Shown here: one piece after another, positions 1-7,777 of the stretch
Layout of the letters: each line of letters starts with the position of its first letter
Position numbering within the stretch: position 1 is the first letter of the stretch
Source of the DNA: Comamonas testosteroni
Lineage (GTDB): Bacteria > Pseudomonadota > Gammaproteobacteria > Burkholderiales > Burkholderiaceae_C
Direction of reading: 5' to 3'
Assembly (NCBI RefSeq): GCF_030505195.1
Contig: NZ_CP129672.1
Location: 992,001 to 1,056,000 of the forward strand
DNA: 64,000 nt
Notes under the pieces: generated by a model
Told to the model about the DNA's origin: nothing
Databases searched by the model: none
What the model saw: the letters and a program-made list of their open reading frames with translations, nothing else
Translations under genes and position numbers: made by a program

Positions 1-78
1 TGCCTCTAAGCGCTTCTTGCAAATGCCGGCTTCGGAATTGCCACTATGTTTAACACTGAAATCAGCGTTAAACCCTTG

Positions 79-109
79 ATATGCATAAGCAATAAGCTAT
101 CAATTTTTA
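79..109 (+). repeat. Degenerate copy of dispersed AGCTATCA repeat
   Basis: The segment carries the core AAGCTATCAATTTTT seen at 31985, 33435 and 43831. All four copies lie between genes. The left arm is degenerate here (AAGCAATA rather than AAAGCGCT). The rest of positions 1-106 shows no gene. Confidence 0.35.
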
Positions 110-586
110 TTGATCAGCCAGCTTTGCGCGCAGCAGTGGCTGCAGTGCCATGCGTAAGGGCTCTGGCAAAGGCACAGGCCGACGCGTCTGTCTGTCGACA
201 TAGACGTGCACAAAATGCCCTGCTGCAGCCGACTGGCTCGCGCCCTTGGCAAACAGACCCACTTCGTAGCGCACGCTGGAGCTGCCCAGATGGGCCACAC
301 GAATACCCGCTTCCACGGTTTGCGGGAAAGCCAGCGAGGCGAAGTAATTGCAATGGGTCTCTATCACCAGGCCAATCGTCTGCCCTGCATGGATATCCAA
401 CGCGCCCTGCTCTATCAGATACGCATTGACCGCGGTATCAAACCAGCTGTAGTAGATGACGTTGTTCACATGGCCGTAGACATCGTTGTCTGACCAGCGG
501 GTGCTGATTTCACGAAACACGGGATAGGAGTCACGCGCCTGTGGCTGGGCGCGCAGAGGTTTGCCATGAGATAACGATGCGGTCAT
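107..586 (-). CDS. Acyl-CoA thioesterase, 4HBT hot-dog family
   Basis: The product is a single hot-dog domain of 159 residues, the usual length for YbgC/4-hydroxybenzoyl-CoA thioesterases, which hydrolyse acyl-CoA thioesters in the cytoplasm. The family signature is clear near the N-terminus: [20 protein letters not shown], with the catalytic Asp (second D of SDND) followed by GHVNN and the aromatic Y..WF. The open frame extends upstream to 679, but that extension is Arg/Trp-rich and unlike the family, so the ATG at 586 is preferred; no strong ribosome binding site is visible for either start. The gene is monocistronic and divergent from the phasin gene. Substrate is unknown. Confidence 0.85.
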   Translation of the reverse strand: MTASLSHGKPLRAQPQARDSYPVFREISTRWSDNDVYGHVNNVIYYSWFDTAVNAYLIEQGALDIHAGQTIGLVIETHCNYFASLAFPQTVEAGIRVAHLGSSSVRYEVGLFAKGASQSAAAGHFVHVYVDRQTRRPVPLPEPLRMALQPLLRAKLADQ

Positions 587-679
587 GCAGCCATTGTGCA
601 GAGCTGCCCAGGCGCCGCCAGCACCACCGCGACAGGGCCTGGAAGTCACCGCTCGCCAACGCATGACGCAGCGCAGCAA

Positions 680-937
680 AAAGCACAGCCATGCATTTTT
701 TGTCAGTTATCAGACATAACAAAGTTTTTAAAAATCAGATACTTATCGAAAACAAGGAGTCATTAATTTTTTTGCTGCAACGCAACAAATTAATGCTTGC
801 ATTGCTGCAAATTCTCTTCCACAATGCACCCATGCTGCACTGCAACATAAAACTAGCTCAGAGCTAGCGGCCATGTCAGGGCAGAAGTTTCCTCCGGTCC
901 GATCCCTTTGTTAGATCCGTAATTTTGGAGAATTGCC
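680..937 (+). promoter_or_regulatory. Phasin promoter region with possible PhaR site
   Basis: This 258-bp divergent intergenic region is rich in TGCTGCA-type motifs (771-812 and 824-845). At 782-793, GCAACAAATTAA matches the PhaR binding motif recalled for Ralstonia phaP (GCAMMAAWTMMD) at 11 of 12 positions. PhaR is the PHB-responsive repressor of phasin genes, so control of the downstream phasin is a reasonable inference. No PhaR gene is in the window. Confidence 0.35.
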
Positions 938-1486
938 ATGAGCCTGACCCCTGACCAAATCCTGAGCGCACAAAAAGCCCACTTCGAGACGCTGTTCGGC
1001 CTGACCAGCAAAGCCTTCGAAGGCGTGGAAAAGCTGGTTGAACTGAACGTCACCGCTTCGCGCGCCGCCTTGACCGAAGCTGCCCAGCACACCCAAGCCG
1101 TGCTCAGCGTCAAGGACGCCCAGGAACTGCTGACTCTGCAAGCCGGCCTGTTCCAGCCTCTGGCCGAGAAGACTGCTTCCTACAGCCGCCATCTGTATGA
1201 CATCGCCAGCAACACTGCCGGCGAATTCAACAAGGCTCTGGAAGTGCAATCCACCGAAGCTCGCAAGAGTTTCAACGCCCTGCTGGACAACTCCACCAAG
1301 AATGCGCCTGCCGGCTCCGAATCCGCTGTGGCCATGGTCAAGAGCGCAGTCTCTGCCGCCAACAACGCTTTTGAGTCCGTGCAAAAGGCGGTGAAGCAAG
1401 CCTCCGACATGGCCGAAGCCAATTTCAACGCGGCCACCAAGACAGCAACCGAAGCTGTCAAGGCCACAACCACTGCCAAGCGTTAA
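938..1486 (+). CDS. Phasin family protein (PHA granule-associated)
   Basis: The 182-residue protein is the usual size for a beta-proteobacterial phasin, a small amphipathic helical protein that coats polyhydroxyalkanoate granules. It is almost wholly Ala/Glu/Lys/Ser-rich helix with no signal peptide. It begins with [20 protein letters not shown] and has the family's [11 protein letters not shown] segment, and it ends in an Ala/Thr/Lys tail (KATTTAKR), as phasins often do. The start is supported by GGAG seven bases upstream. The upstream TGCTGCA-rich region may bind PhaR. A strong promoter and a candidate sRNA follow immediately downstream. Confidence 0.9.
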   Translation: MSLTPDQILSAQKAHFETLFGLTSKAFEGVEKLVELNVTASRAALTEAAQHTQAVLSVKDAQELLTLQAGLFQPLAEKTASYSRHLYDIASNTAGEFNKALEVQSTEARKSFNALLDNSTKNAPAGSESAVAMVKSAVSAANNAFESVQKAVKQASDMAEANFNAATKTATEAVKATTTAKR

Positions 1487-1506
1487 GCACATGGTTATTG
1501 ACATGC

Positions 1507-1536
1507 TTGGCAAAAACTAGGTGTTTACCCTATAAT
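1507..1536 (+). promoter_or_regulatory. Sigma70 promoter for candidate sRNA
   Basis: TTGGCA (1507-1512) and TATAAT (1531-1536) are separated by 18 bp, a near-consensus sigma70 promoter located just after the phasin stop codon. The predicted transcript starts near 1543. Confidence 0.65.
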
Positions 1537-1542
1537 TGCCAG

Positions 1543-1666
1543 CATGTCAGGTCAGCATGCATTGATGTGGATGCCGACCTTGCGCAAGTTGTCTCCTTGG
1601 ATCCTCCTGAAACCCCCGTTTCATGGATCCCTTCAAAGCCCAATCTTTCCGATTGGGCTTTTTTTT
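1543..1666 (+). ncRNA. Candidate small RNA, about 124 nt
   Basis: A near-consensus promoter lies directly upstream and an intrinsic terminator ends the unit (1636-1666: stem AGCCCAATC/GATTGGGCT, loop TTTCC, then at least seven T). The transcribed part has no convincing reading frame. It contains CTCCTTGGATCCTCCTG, a pyrimidine-rich anti-Shine-Dalgarno-like stretch as found in many trans-acting sRNAs. The alternative is a phasin 3' UTR or an attenuated leader of the downstream dehydrogenase, but that gene has its own spaced upstream region after the terminator. Confidence 0.5.
1636..1666 (+). terminator. Intrinsic terminator of candidate sRNA
   Basis: A nine-bp perfect stem (AGCCCAATC/GATTGGGCT) with a five-base loop is followed by an unbroken T run. 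Confidence 0.8.
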
Positions 1667-1710
1667 ATGCGCGCTTTCCTCAGGTCTCCAACTCCTCCGC
1701 CCTGTGCATA

Positions 1711-1728
1711 ATTGACGTTTACGTCAAT
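1711..1728 (+). promoter_or_regulatory. Perfect palindrome ATTGACGT-TT-ACGTCAAT, putative LiuR-type operator
   Basis: Two perfect 8-bp arms are separated by TT, 24 bp before the SDR start codon. The ACGTTTACGT core resembles the operators of MerR-family LiuR regulators of branched-chain amino acid and fatty acid catabolism in proteobacteria. The downstream gene is a 3-hydroxyacyl-CoA dehydrogenase-type SDR, which fits. The regulator assignment is inference. Confidence 0.5.
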
Positions 1729-1752
1729 AGACATCGAACAAGGAGATAGTTC

Positions 1753-2511
1753 ATGCAGATTCAGGATCGCGTATTCATCGTGACCGGCGGCGCTTCGGGC
1801 TTGGGTGAAGGCACGGCGCGCATGCTGGCCGCCAACGGCGGAAAGGTCGTAATTGCCGACATGAATGCAGAGCGCGGCGAGGCCGTGGCCAGCGAAATCG
1901 GCGGAGTCTATCTGCGCTGCGATGTCAGCAATGAGGCCGACGGTCAGGCTGTGGTCGCCAAAGCCACCACTCTGGGCAAACTCGTCGGCCTGATCAACTG
2001 CGCCGGCATTGCACCGGCCGAGAAAACCGTAGGCAAGAACGGCCCGCACAGCCTGGCCGTCTATACCAAGACCATCATGGTCAACCTGGTCGGCACTTTC
2101 AACATGATTCGCCTGGCGGCGGACGCCATGAGCAAGAATGAACCAGAGCCCACCGGCGAGCGCGGCGTTCTGATTTCCACCGCCAGCGTCGCTGCCTATG
2201 ACGGCCAGATCGGACAGGCAGCCTACTCTGCATCCAAGGGCGGCGTGGTCGGCATGACGCTGCCCATTGCTCGCGACCTGGCTCGCAGCGGCATTCGCAA
2301 TATGACGATTGCTCCCGGCATCTTCGGCACCCCCATGCTTTTCACCATGCCGCAGGAAGTTCAGGATGCACTGGCCGCCAGCGTCCCCTTCCCCAGTCGC
2401 CTGGGCAAGCCCGAGGACTACGCCAAGCTGGTCAAGCAGATCCTGGAAAACGACATGCTCAATGGTGAAGTCATCCGCCTGGACGGCGCCATTCGCATGG
2501 CCCCGAAATAA
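1753..2511 (+). CDS. SDR oxidoreductase, 3-hydroxyacyl-CoA dehydrogenase type 2-like
   Basis: The 252-residue protein is a classical short-chain dehydrogenase. The N-terminal NAD-binding motif is [10 protein letters not shown], followed by the NCAG-type motif (LINCAGIAP), the catalytic Ser in [10 protein letters not shown] and the YxxxK pair in AYSASKGG. The sequence most resembles 3-hydroxyacyl-CoA dehydrogenase type 2 (HSD17B10-like), which oxidises 3-hydroxyacyl-CoA or 2-methyl-3-hydroxybutyryl-CoA with NAD+ in beta-oxidation and isoleucine breakdown. AAGGAG precedes the ATG. The perfect palindrome at 1711 suggests control by a fatty acid or branched-chain amino acid regulator. The gene is single and followed by its own terminator. 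Confidence 0.85.
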   Translation: MQIQDRVFIVTGGASGLGEGTARMLAANGGKVVIADMNAERGEAVASEIGGVYLRCDVSNEADGQAVVAKATTLGKLVGLINCAGIAPAEKTVGKNGPHSLAVYTKTIMVNLVGTFNMIRLAADAMSKNEPEPTGERGVLISTASVAAYDGQIGQAAYSASKGGVVGMTLPIARDLARSGIRNMTIAPGIFGTPMLFTMPQEVQDALAASVPFPSRLGKPEDYAKLVKQILENDMLNGEVIRLDGAIRMAPK

Positions 2512-2521
2512 CGGATAAATC

Positions 2522-2545
2522 AAAGGCCTTGCCGTAAGGCCTTTT
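2522..2545 (+). terminator. Terminator of the SDR gene
   Basis: The stem is AAAGGCCTT/AAGGCCTTTT with loop GCCGT, just after the SDR stop codon. Confidence 0.7.
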
Positions 2546-2564
2546 CTCCGGATCCCGGGCAAAG

Positions 2565-2600
2565 AAAAAGCCGCAATCAATTGCTTCATTGCGGCTTTTT
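2565..2600 (-). terminator. Terminator of first tRNA operon
   Basis: A 13-bp stem (AAAAAGCCGCAAT/ATTGCGGCTTTTT) lies at the 3' end of the minus-strand tRNA operon and ends in a T run on that strand. A near-identical hairpin ends the second array at 10034. Confidence 0.8.
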
Positions 2601-2605
2601 GAATC

Positions 2606-2682
2606 TGGCGGAGTGGACGGGACTCGAACCCGCGACCCCCGGCGTGACAGGCCGGTATTCTAACCAACTGAACTACCACTCC
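2606..2682 (-). tRNA. tRNA-Asp(GTC)
   Basis: A 77-nt cloverleaf on the minus strand with acceptor stem GGAGTGG/CCACTCC, anticodon loop CTGTCAC (GTC), TTCGAGTCC T arm and encoded CCA. It is the last gene of the Ala-Glu-Asp operon in transcription order. Confidence 0.95.
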
Positions 2683-2730
2683 TGGCAGGAAGCTTTGCTA
2701 CACATTGTATAGCTTCAAGCGCTTCAAACT

Positions 2731-2806
2731 TGGCGACCCTACGGGGATTCGAACCCCGGTACTCACCGTGAAAGGGTGATGTCCTAGGCCTCTAGACGAT
2801 AGGGTC
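2731..2806 (-). tRNA. tRNA-Glu(TTC)
   Basis: A 76-nt cloverleaf with acceptor GACCCTA/TAGGGTC, anticodon TTC in CCTTTCACG, GGTTCGAATCC T arm and encoded CCA. Confidence 0.95.
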
Positions 2807-2850
2807 AATCCTAGAACGATTCAAGTCTTGCGACTTGCCGTCAAAAATTT

Positions 2851-2926
<76 letters not shown>

Positions 2927-3075
2927 CCTGAAGCAATGAAACAGTGTTTCTCTGCTGCAATGCGAAAATTGTAGCACAGGGTTTTCGCCAGTTTTCCCTA
3001 ACTTCCGAGATTTTGTCGAAAGCATAAGAAAAGGGATGCAGAACGCATCCCTTTTCTTTCAGTGCCAAGCCTGCA

Positions 3076-3411
3076 TCAGCTCACGGCACCGCCGTCACGG
3101 ATGCGATGCATCTCGCCGATATCCACCGTCCAGACCAGACCGTCGCCAATCTGCCCGGTGCGGCAGGCCGCGACGATTGCTGCACGAATCGGCTCCACCA
3201 TGGACTCTTCCACAATTACGCAGACCATGAGCTTGTCCGAAAAGTCGGTCAGCTCATCCTTGACCGTACGCTTGTCCACTGCCGCGGGGGCCGTAAAGCC
3301 CTCGGCCTTGAAAATCGTCACGCCGGGAAAATTCGGAATCGCACGCAGCTCGGTTCGTAGACGCTCCAGACGGCTGGGACGCACGATGGCGCGGATTTCT
3401 TTCATCGTCAT
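3076..3411 (-). CDS. P-II family signalling protein next to metal RND pump
   Basis: The 111-residue protein has the P-II/CutA-like ferredoxin fold: MKEIRAIVRPSRLERLRTEL matches the first P-II strand and helix, and the C-terminal RTGQIGDGLVWTVDIGEMHR matches the conserved P-II segment (compare TGkiGDGkIfv). The central T loop is atypical (KAEGFTAPAAVDKRTVKDEL) and lacks the uridylylated Tyr of GlnB. It is the last gene of the efflux operon, 20 bp after cusA, with AGGAG before the ATG. A role as a metal- or nucleotide-sensing modulator of the pump is inferred; classic nitrogen signalling is unlikely. Confidence 0.8.
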   Translation of the reverse strand: MTMKEIRAIVRPSRLERLRTELRAIPNFPGVTIFKAEGFTAPAAVDKRTVKDELTDFSDKLMVCVIVEESMVEPIRAAIVAACRTGQIGDGLVWTVDIGEMHRIRDGGAVS

Positions 3412-3431
3412 CGGATCACTCCTTTCTCAAA

Positions 3432-6400
3432 TCAAGCTTCGGTCGGCTTATCGTCAAACCAGCGGTACAGCGTGGGCAACACCACCAGCGTCAACAAAGT
3501 CGAAGTAATCAAACCACCGATCACCACAATAGCCAAGGGACGCTGAACCTCGGAGCCGGGACCTGTCGCAAACAGGAATGGCACCAAGCCCAGCAAAGCC
3601 ACGGTTGCGGTCATCATCACAGGGCGGAAGCGCTGAGTACAGCCTTCGCGCACGGCTTCAGCCACGTCCATCCCATCCTGGCGCAGTTGGCGAATGCTAG
3701 ATACAAGCACCACGCCGTTCAGCACAGCAATACCCCACAGGGCAATAAAGCCCACCGATGCCGGCACGCTCACATATTCACCCGTGACAAACAGACCGAT
3801 CAGGCCGCCAATCGAAGCAAAGGGCAGCACCAAAATGATCAGGCTTGCCAGCTTGATGGAGTTGAACAGCAGGAACAACAGGAAGAAGATGGCCACGATG
3901 GTCAGCGGCACGATCACCTGCAGCGTGCCCATGGCGCGCTCCATGTTTTCGAACTGACCACCGAACTTGAAGTAATAGCCCTCGGGCAGTTTCACCTCCT
4001 TGCCCAGGCGCTGCTCGACCTCAGCCACAAAGCCAGCCAGGTCACGCCCTTCCACGTTCGCGCCCACAACCACGCGGCGCTTGCCACCTTCGCGGCTGAT
4101 CTGCGCAGGGCCATCGACCAGCTCGATCTTGGCCAGGCTGCTCAGTGGCACTTGCGCGCCAGCCGCCGTGGTCAGCAGAGTTGCGCCAATGGCTTCGGGC
4201 GATCCACGATAGGACTCGGGGAAGCGCACGACGACCGAGTAACGACGCTCGCCCTCATACAAGGTCGTCACGTCCCTGCCGCCAATAGCGGACTCCAGTA
4301 GACTTTGCACATCGGCAACGTTCAGGCCGTGACGGGCGATCGCCTTACGGTCGATATCCACCGTCAGAGCCTGCTGACCCGAGAGTCGCTCGATACGGAT
4401 GTCCGTACTGCCGGAGACGCTCTTTAGGATGCGCGCCACCTGCTCGGAGACTTCCTTGAGCTCTTCCAGCTCGTCCCCGAACACCTTCACAGCCAGTTGC
4501 GAGCGCACGCCGGTCACCATTTCATCCACACGTTCGGAGATAGGCTGGGACAGCACAATCTGCACGCCGGGAATCTTGGACAGGCGCTGACGAATCTCTT
4601 CGTCGATCTCATCCTGGGTACGCTCGGATTCGGGGTCCAGCAGCACGATGGGGTCAGACTCATTGGGGCCAGCAGGATCGGCCGGCGATTCGCCACGCCC
4701 CAGCTTGGAGACCACGGACTTCACGCCAGGCACCTGCGCCACCTCCTTCATGGCAGCCATTTCCATGCGAATGGATTCATCCAGGGAAATGCTGGGCACG
4801 CGGTTGATCTGCGGTGTCAGCGCACCTTCTTTCATGGTCGGCATGAAAGACTTGCCCAGGAACGGGAACAGGCCCAGCGATCCGATCAGCAAAGCCACGG
4901 CCACGGCCAGCGTCAGGCGATTGCGTGCAGTCGCACCGTCAAGCAAACGCAGATAGTGGCGCTTGAGGAAGCCAATCAGCTTGGTATCGTGATCGGCGCC
5001 GCCCTTGAGGAAGTAGGAGCACAGCACGGGCGACAGGAACAGCGACACGGCCAGCGAGATCGCCAGAGCCATGGCGATGGTCAGCGCCAGCGGGCCGAAC
5101 ATCTTGCCTTCAATGCCTTGCAGCGTCATCAGCGGCAGGAACACCAAGATGATGATGGCAATACCGAAGATGGTGGGTGTAGCGACTTCCACGGTGGCCG
5201 ACAGCACGGTTCGAATACGCTCACCACGCGAATTGCCCACCTGCCCCAGTTTGTGGAATACGTTTTCAACCACCACCACGGTGGCATCCACCATCAGACC
5301 AATGGCAATCGCCAAGCCCCCCAAGGACATCAGGTTGGCCGAAATGCCGTACTTGTTCATCATGATGAAGGTGGTCAGCGGCGTGATGATCAGTGTCGCC
5401 ACAACGATCAGGCTGGAACGCACATCGCCCAGGAAGATGAACAGCACCACCACCACCAGGAAGATACCTTCAATCAGCACCTTGCCCACGGTCCACAGGG
5501 CCGAATCCACCAGGTCAGTTCGGTCGTAATAGGGAACGATCTGCAGGCCGCCGGGCAGCATGCCCTTGGAGTTGATTTCCTCGACACGCTCCTTCACGCG
5601 GGTCACGACCTCCTTGGCATTGCCGCCACGCATCATCAGCACGATGCCGGACACGCCCTCGGTATAGCCCCCCTTGATGATGGCACCCTGTCGCACCTCG
5701 GCATCAATCTGCACCTTGGCCACATCACGCACATAGACCGGCACTCCTCCCTGCTCCTTGAGCACGATGTTGCCGATATCGTCCAGCGTACGGATCATGC
5801 CCACGCCGCGAATCAGATACTGCTCAGTCACCTGCGGCAGGATGCCGCCGCTGGCATTGGCATTGTTGTCCGCCACGGCTTGCACCACCTGACGCACACT
5901 CAGGTTGTAGTGACGCAGACGGGCAGGATCGACCAGCACCTGGTACTGCTTGACATATCCCCCCTGGGAGTTGATTTCAGCCACACCGGGAATGGAGCGC
6001 AGCAACGGGCGCGCCACCCAGTCCTGAATGGTGCGACGCTCCGTCAACTCGGCCTGGGTCAGCTCGCGCTTGCCATCATCGGGGTGATCCAGCGTGTACT
6101 GATAGACCTCCCCCAGGCCAGTGGATACCGGCCCCAGTACCGGTACGATGCCTTCAGGCATGCGCGGCGTGACTTCGATCAGACGCTCCGTCACCAGTTG
6201 CCGGGCAAAGTACACATCGGTCGCATCGGTAAACACCAGCGTGATGATGGACAGACCGCTCTTGTTGAGCGAGCGCATCTCCGCCAGCCCGGGCAATCCC
6301 GTCATGGCGATTTCGAGAGGCACGGTCACAAAACGCTCGATCTCCTCGGGCGAACGACCAGGGGCTTCGGTGGCAACCTGAACCTGCACATTGGTCACAT

Positions 6401-6521
6401 CGGGGAAGGCATCCACCGACAGATTCATGGCGGCACGCAGGCCAAAGCCACACATCACCAGCGCCAGCACGACCACCACCAGCCGCTGCGATAGTGCGGC
6501 ACGAATCATGGAGGCAATCAT
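3432..6521 (-). CDS. cusA: Heavy-metal efflux RND transporter, CusA/CzcA family
   Basis: The 1029-residue inner-membrane proton antiporter has the usual length of HME-RND pumps. It has an N-terminal transmembrane helix, two large periplasmic loops and two six-helix bundles. The TM4 signature is IGLMVDATVVVVENVFHKL, close to the CusA version (VDAAIVMIEN), with the family's GRGESPADP and the second-half helices GGLIGLFV...IALWGIAVLNG. It would export monovalent Cu/Ag or divalent metals; substrate class cannot be fixed from sequence alone. The ATG at 6521, four bases after the cusB stop with GGAG correctly spaced, is preferred over the upstream ATG at 6554 inside cusB. It is the core of the cusCBA operon. 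Confidence 0.92.
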   Translation of the reverse strand: MIASMIRAALSQRLVVVVLALVMCGFGLRAAMNLSVDAFPDVTNVQVQVATEAPGRSPEEIERFVTVPLEIAMTGLPGLAEMRSLNKSGLSIITLVFTDATDVYFARQLVTERLIEVTPRMPEGIVPVLGPVSTGLGEVYQYTLDHPDDGKRELTQAELTERRTIQDWVARPLLRSIPGVAEINSQGGYVKQYQVLVDPARLRHYNLSVRQVVQAVADNNANASGGILPQVTEQYLIRGVGMIRTLDDIGNIVLKEQGGVPVYVRDVAKVQIDAEVRQGAIIKGGYTEGVSGIVLMMRGGNAKEVVTRVKERVEEINSKGMLPGGLQIVPYYDRTDLVDSALWTVGKVLIEGIFLVVVVLFIFLGDVRSSLIVVATLIITPLTTFIMMNKYGISANLMSLGGLAIAIGLMVDATVVVVENVFHKLGQVGNSRGERIRTVLSATVEVATPTIFGIAIIILVFLPLMTLQGIEGKMFGPLALTIAMALAISLAVSLFLSPVLCSYFLKGGADHDTKLIGFLKRHYLRLLDGATARNRLTLAVAVALLIGSLGLFPFLGKSFMPTMKEGALTPQINRVPSISLDESIRMEMAAMKEVAQVPGVKSVVSKLGRGESPADPAGPNESDPIVLLDPESERTQDEIDEEIRQRLSKIPGVQIVLSQPISERVDEMVTGVRSQLAVKVFGDELEELKEVSEQVARILKSVSGSTDIRIERLSGQQALTVDIDRKAIARHGLNVADVQSLLESAIGGRDVTTLYEGERRYSVVVRFPESYRGSPEAIGATLLTTAAGAQVPLSSLAKIELVDGPAQISREGGKRRVVVGANVEGRDLAGFVAEVEQRLGKEVKLPEGYYFKFGGQFENMERAMGTLQVIVPLTIVAIFFLLFLLFNSIKLASLIILVLPFASIGGLIGLFVTGEYVSVPASVGFIALWGIAVLNGVVLVSSIRQLRQDGMDVAEAVREGCTQRFRPVMMTATVALLGLVPFLFATGPGSEVQRPLAIVVIGGLITSTLLTLVVLPTLYRWFDDKPTEA

Positions 6522-6525
6522 GGGC

Positions 6526-7731
6526 TTACTCCAGTTCTGCGCGCTTGCGCTCATTGTTCAGGTGGAATGCACCTTCGACCACGATCTGCGTGCCTTCGCT
6601 CACCCCCTTGACCACAGGTCGCAGACCACCGCTGGTCGCACCCAGCTCCACCGGAGTCAGGCGGTAGTGGTTTTCGGCCTTCTTGACGTAGACGTAGTCC
6701 TTGTCGTTCTCGCGGACCACTGCCAGTGCAGGGATCGCCAGAGTCTTCTCCATGGCCCCCTGGATCTTCATGGTGGCAAGCATCTGGGGCTTGAGCGCCA
6801 GATCCTTGTTGTCCACCTGAGTGCGAATGGTCACGGTGCGGGTTTCGGGGGACACTGTGTCACCCACGTAGATGATCTTGCCCGAGATGGGTGTCTCCTC
6901 GACGCTCAGCCCCAGCGCCGGCACATCGATCTGGACGTTCTGGCCAGTCTGCACACTGCGTGCAATTTGCTCAGGCAAGGCGCCTACCACCCAGACGTTG
7001 GAGAGATCCGCCACAGTGAACAGAGGGTCCCCCGGCTGCGCAACCTGACCCTGGCTGACCTGGCGCTCGATCACGATACCGGCAGCAGAAGCAGTGATGG
7101 CGGCATTCGGTGCAACACTGCCCTTGGCGCGCAAACTGCTCAGCGCATCGGCGGACAAGCCCATCAGCTTGAGCTGATCGCCTGCCGCCCTCAACTCTGC
7201 GCGCGCAATCTGCACTTCTGATTCGCGACGCAGCAGTTCTGCAGAGCCGATCACATCGGCAGCAATCAGCTGACGTGCGCGCTCTACGGAGCGCTCGGCC
7301 AGAGTCGCCGTGGCGCTGGCACGCATATAGGCCAGTTGAGCCGTGGTCAACTCGGGGCTGGCGACGCGAGCCAGAGTCTGACCCGCTTTGACTCGATCGC
7401 CGGTTTCGGCCAGCACCTCGGTCACACGTCCTGTCACTGCCGCACCGATGCGGGTGACCTTGCGTTCGTTGGCCTCAATGCGACCGGCAACTTCCTGCAC
7501 CGATGCAACTTCGGCCTGCGTTAGCGCAGCGGTCTTGAAGTTACTTGCCATTTCGGCAGAGACAACCACTTCCATGGGGTCAAGCTCGGCCTTGATATCT
7601 GCTGCAGCAACTGCAGCAGCCGGCCCCTCCTTGCCGCAGCCAGTCAGGGTCAATGTTGTCAGCCCGGCCAGCGCCAGTGCCAGAACCAGTGAGGCGGGAC
7701 GCGCAGTCCAGGAGTGATGATGAGAAGACAT
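6526..7731 (-). CDS. cusB: RND efflux periplasmic adaptor (membrane fusion) lipoprotein
   Basis: The 401-residue protein starts with a charged His-rich N-terminus, a hydrophobic signal and a lipobox (LTLTGC), so it is probably a lipoprotein anchored in the inner membrane. It shows the split lipoyl half-motifs (RIEANERKVTRIGAAVTGRV... and AAGIVIERQVSQGQVAQPGD), an alpha-hairpin between them, then beta-barrel and membrane-proximal domains, as in CusB/CzcB. It links CusA to the outer-membrane channel. It lies 46 bp after cusC and four bases before cusA, so the three are translated as one operon. Confidence 0.92.
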   Translation of the reverse strand: MSSHHHSWTARPASLVLALALAGLTTLTLTGCGKEGPAAAVAAADIKAELDPMEVVVSAEMASNFKTAALTQAEVASVQEVAGRIEANERKVTRIGAAVTGRVTEVLAETGDRVKAGQTLARVASPELTTAQLAYMRASATATLAERSVERARQLIAADVIGSAELLRRESEVQIARAELRAAGDQLKLMGLSADALSSLRAKGSVAPNAAITASAAGIVIERQVSQGQVAQPGDPLFTVADLSNVWVVGALPEQIARSVQTGQNVQIDVPALGLSVEETPISGKIIYVGDTVSPETRTVTIRTQVDNKDLALKPQMLATMKIQGAMEKTLAIPALAVVRENDKDYVYVKKAENHYRLTPVELGATSGGLRPVVKGVSEGTQIVVEGAFHLNNERKRAELE

Positions 7732-7777
7732 AAAGCGAATTCAAAAAATACGAAAACGTGGTCTTGACTTTGAAAGC

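Noticed and set aside
1633..2679. 348-codon minus-strand frame over the SDR gene and tRNA-Asp
   Set aside because: Runs through a tRNA gene and a terminator; shadow of the SDR gene.
4497..6494. Long open frame of 665 codons on the plus strand opposite cusA
   Set aside because: Product is an implausible His/Gln/Gly-rich mixture; it is the antisense shadow of a well-supported RND gene in GC-rich DNA.
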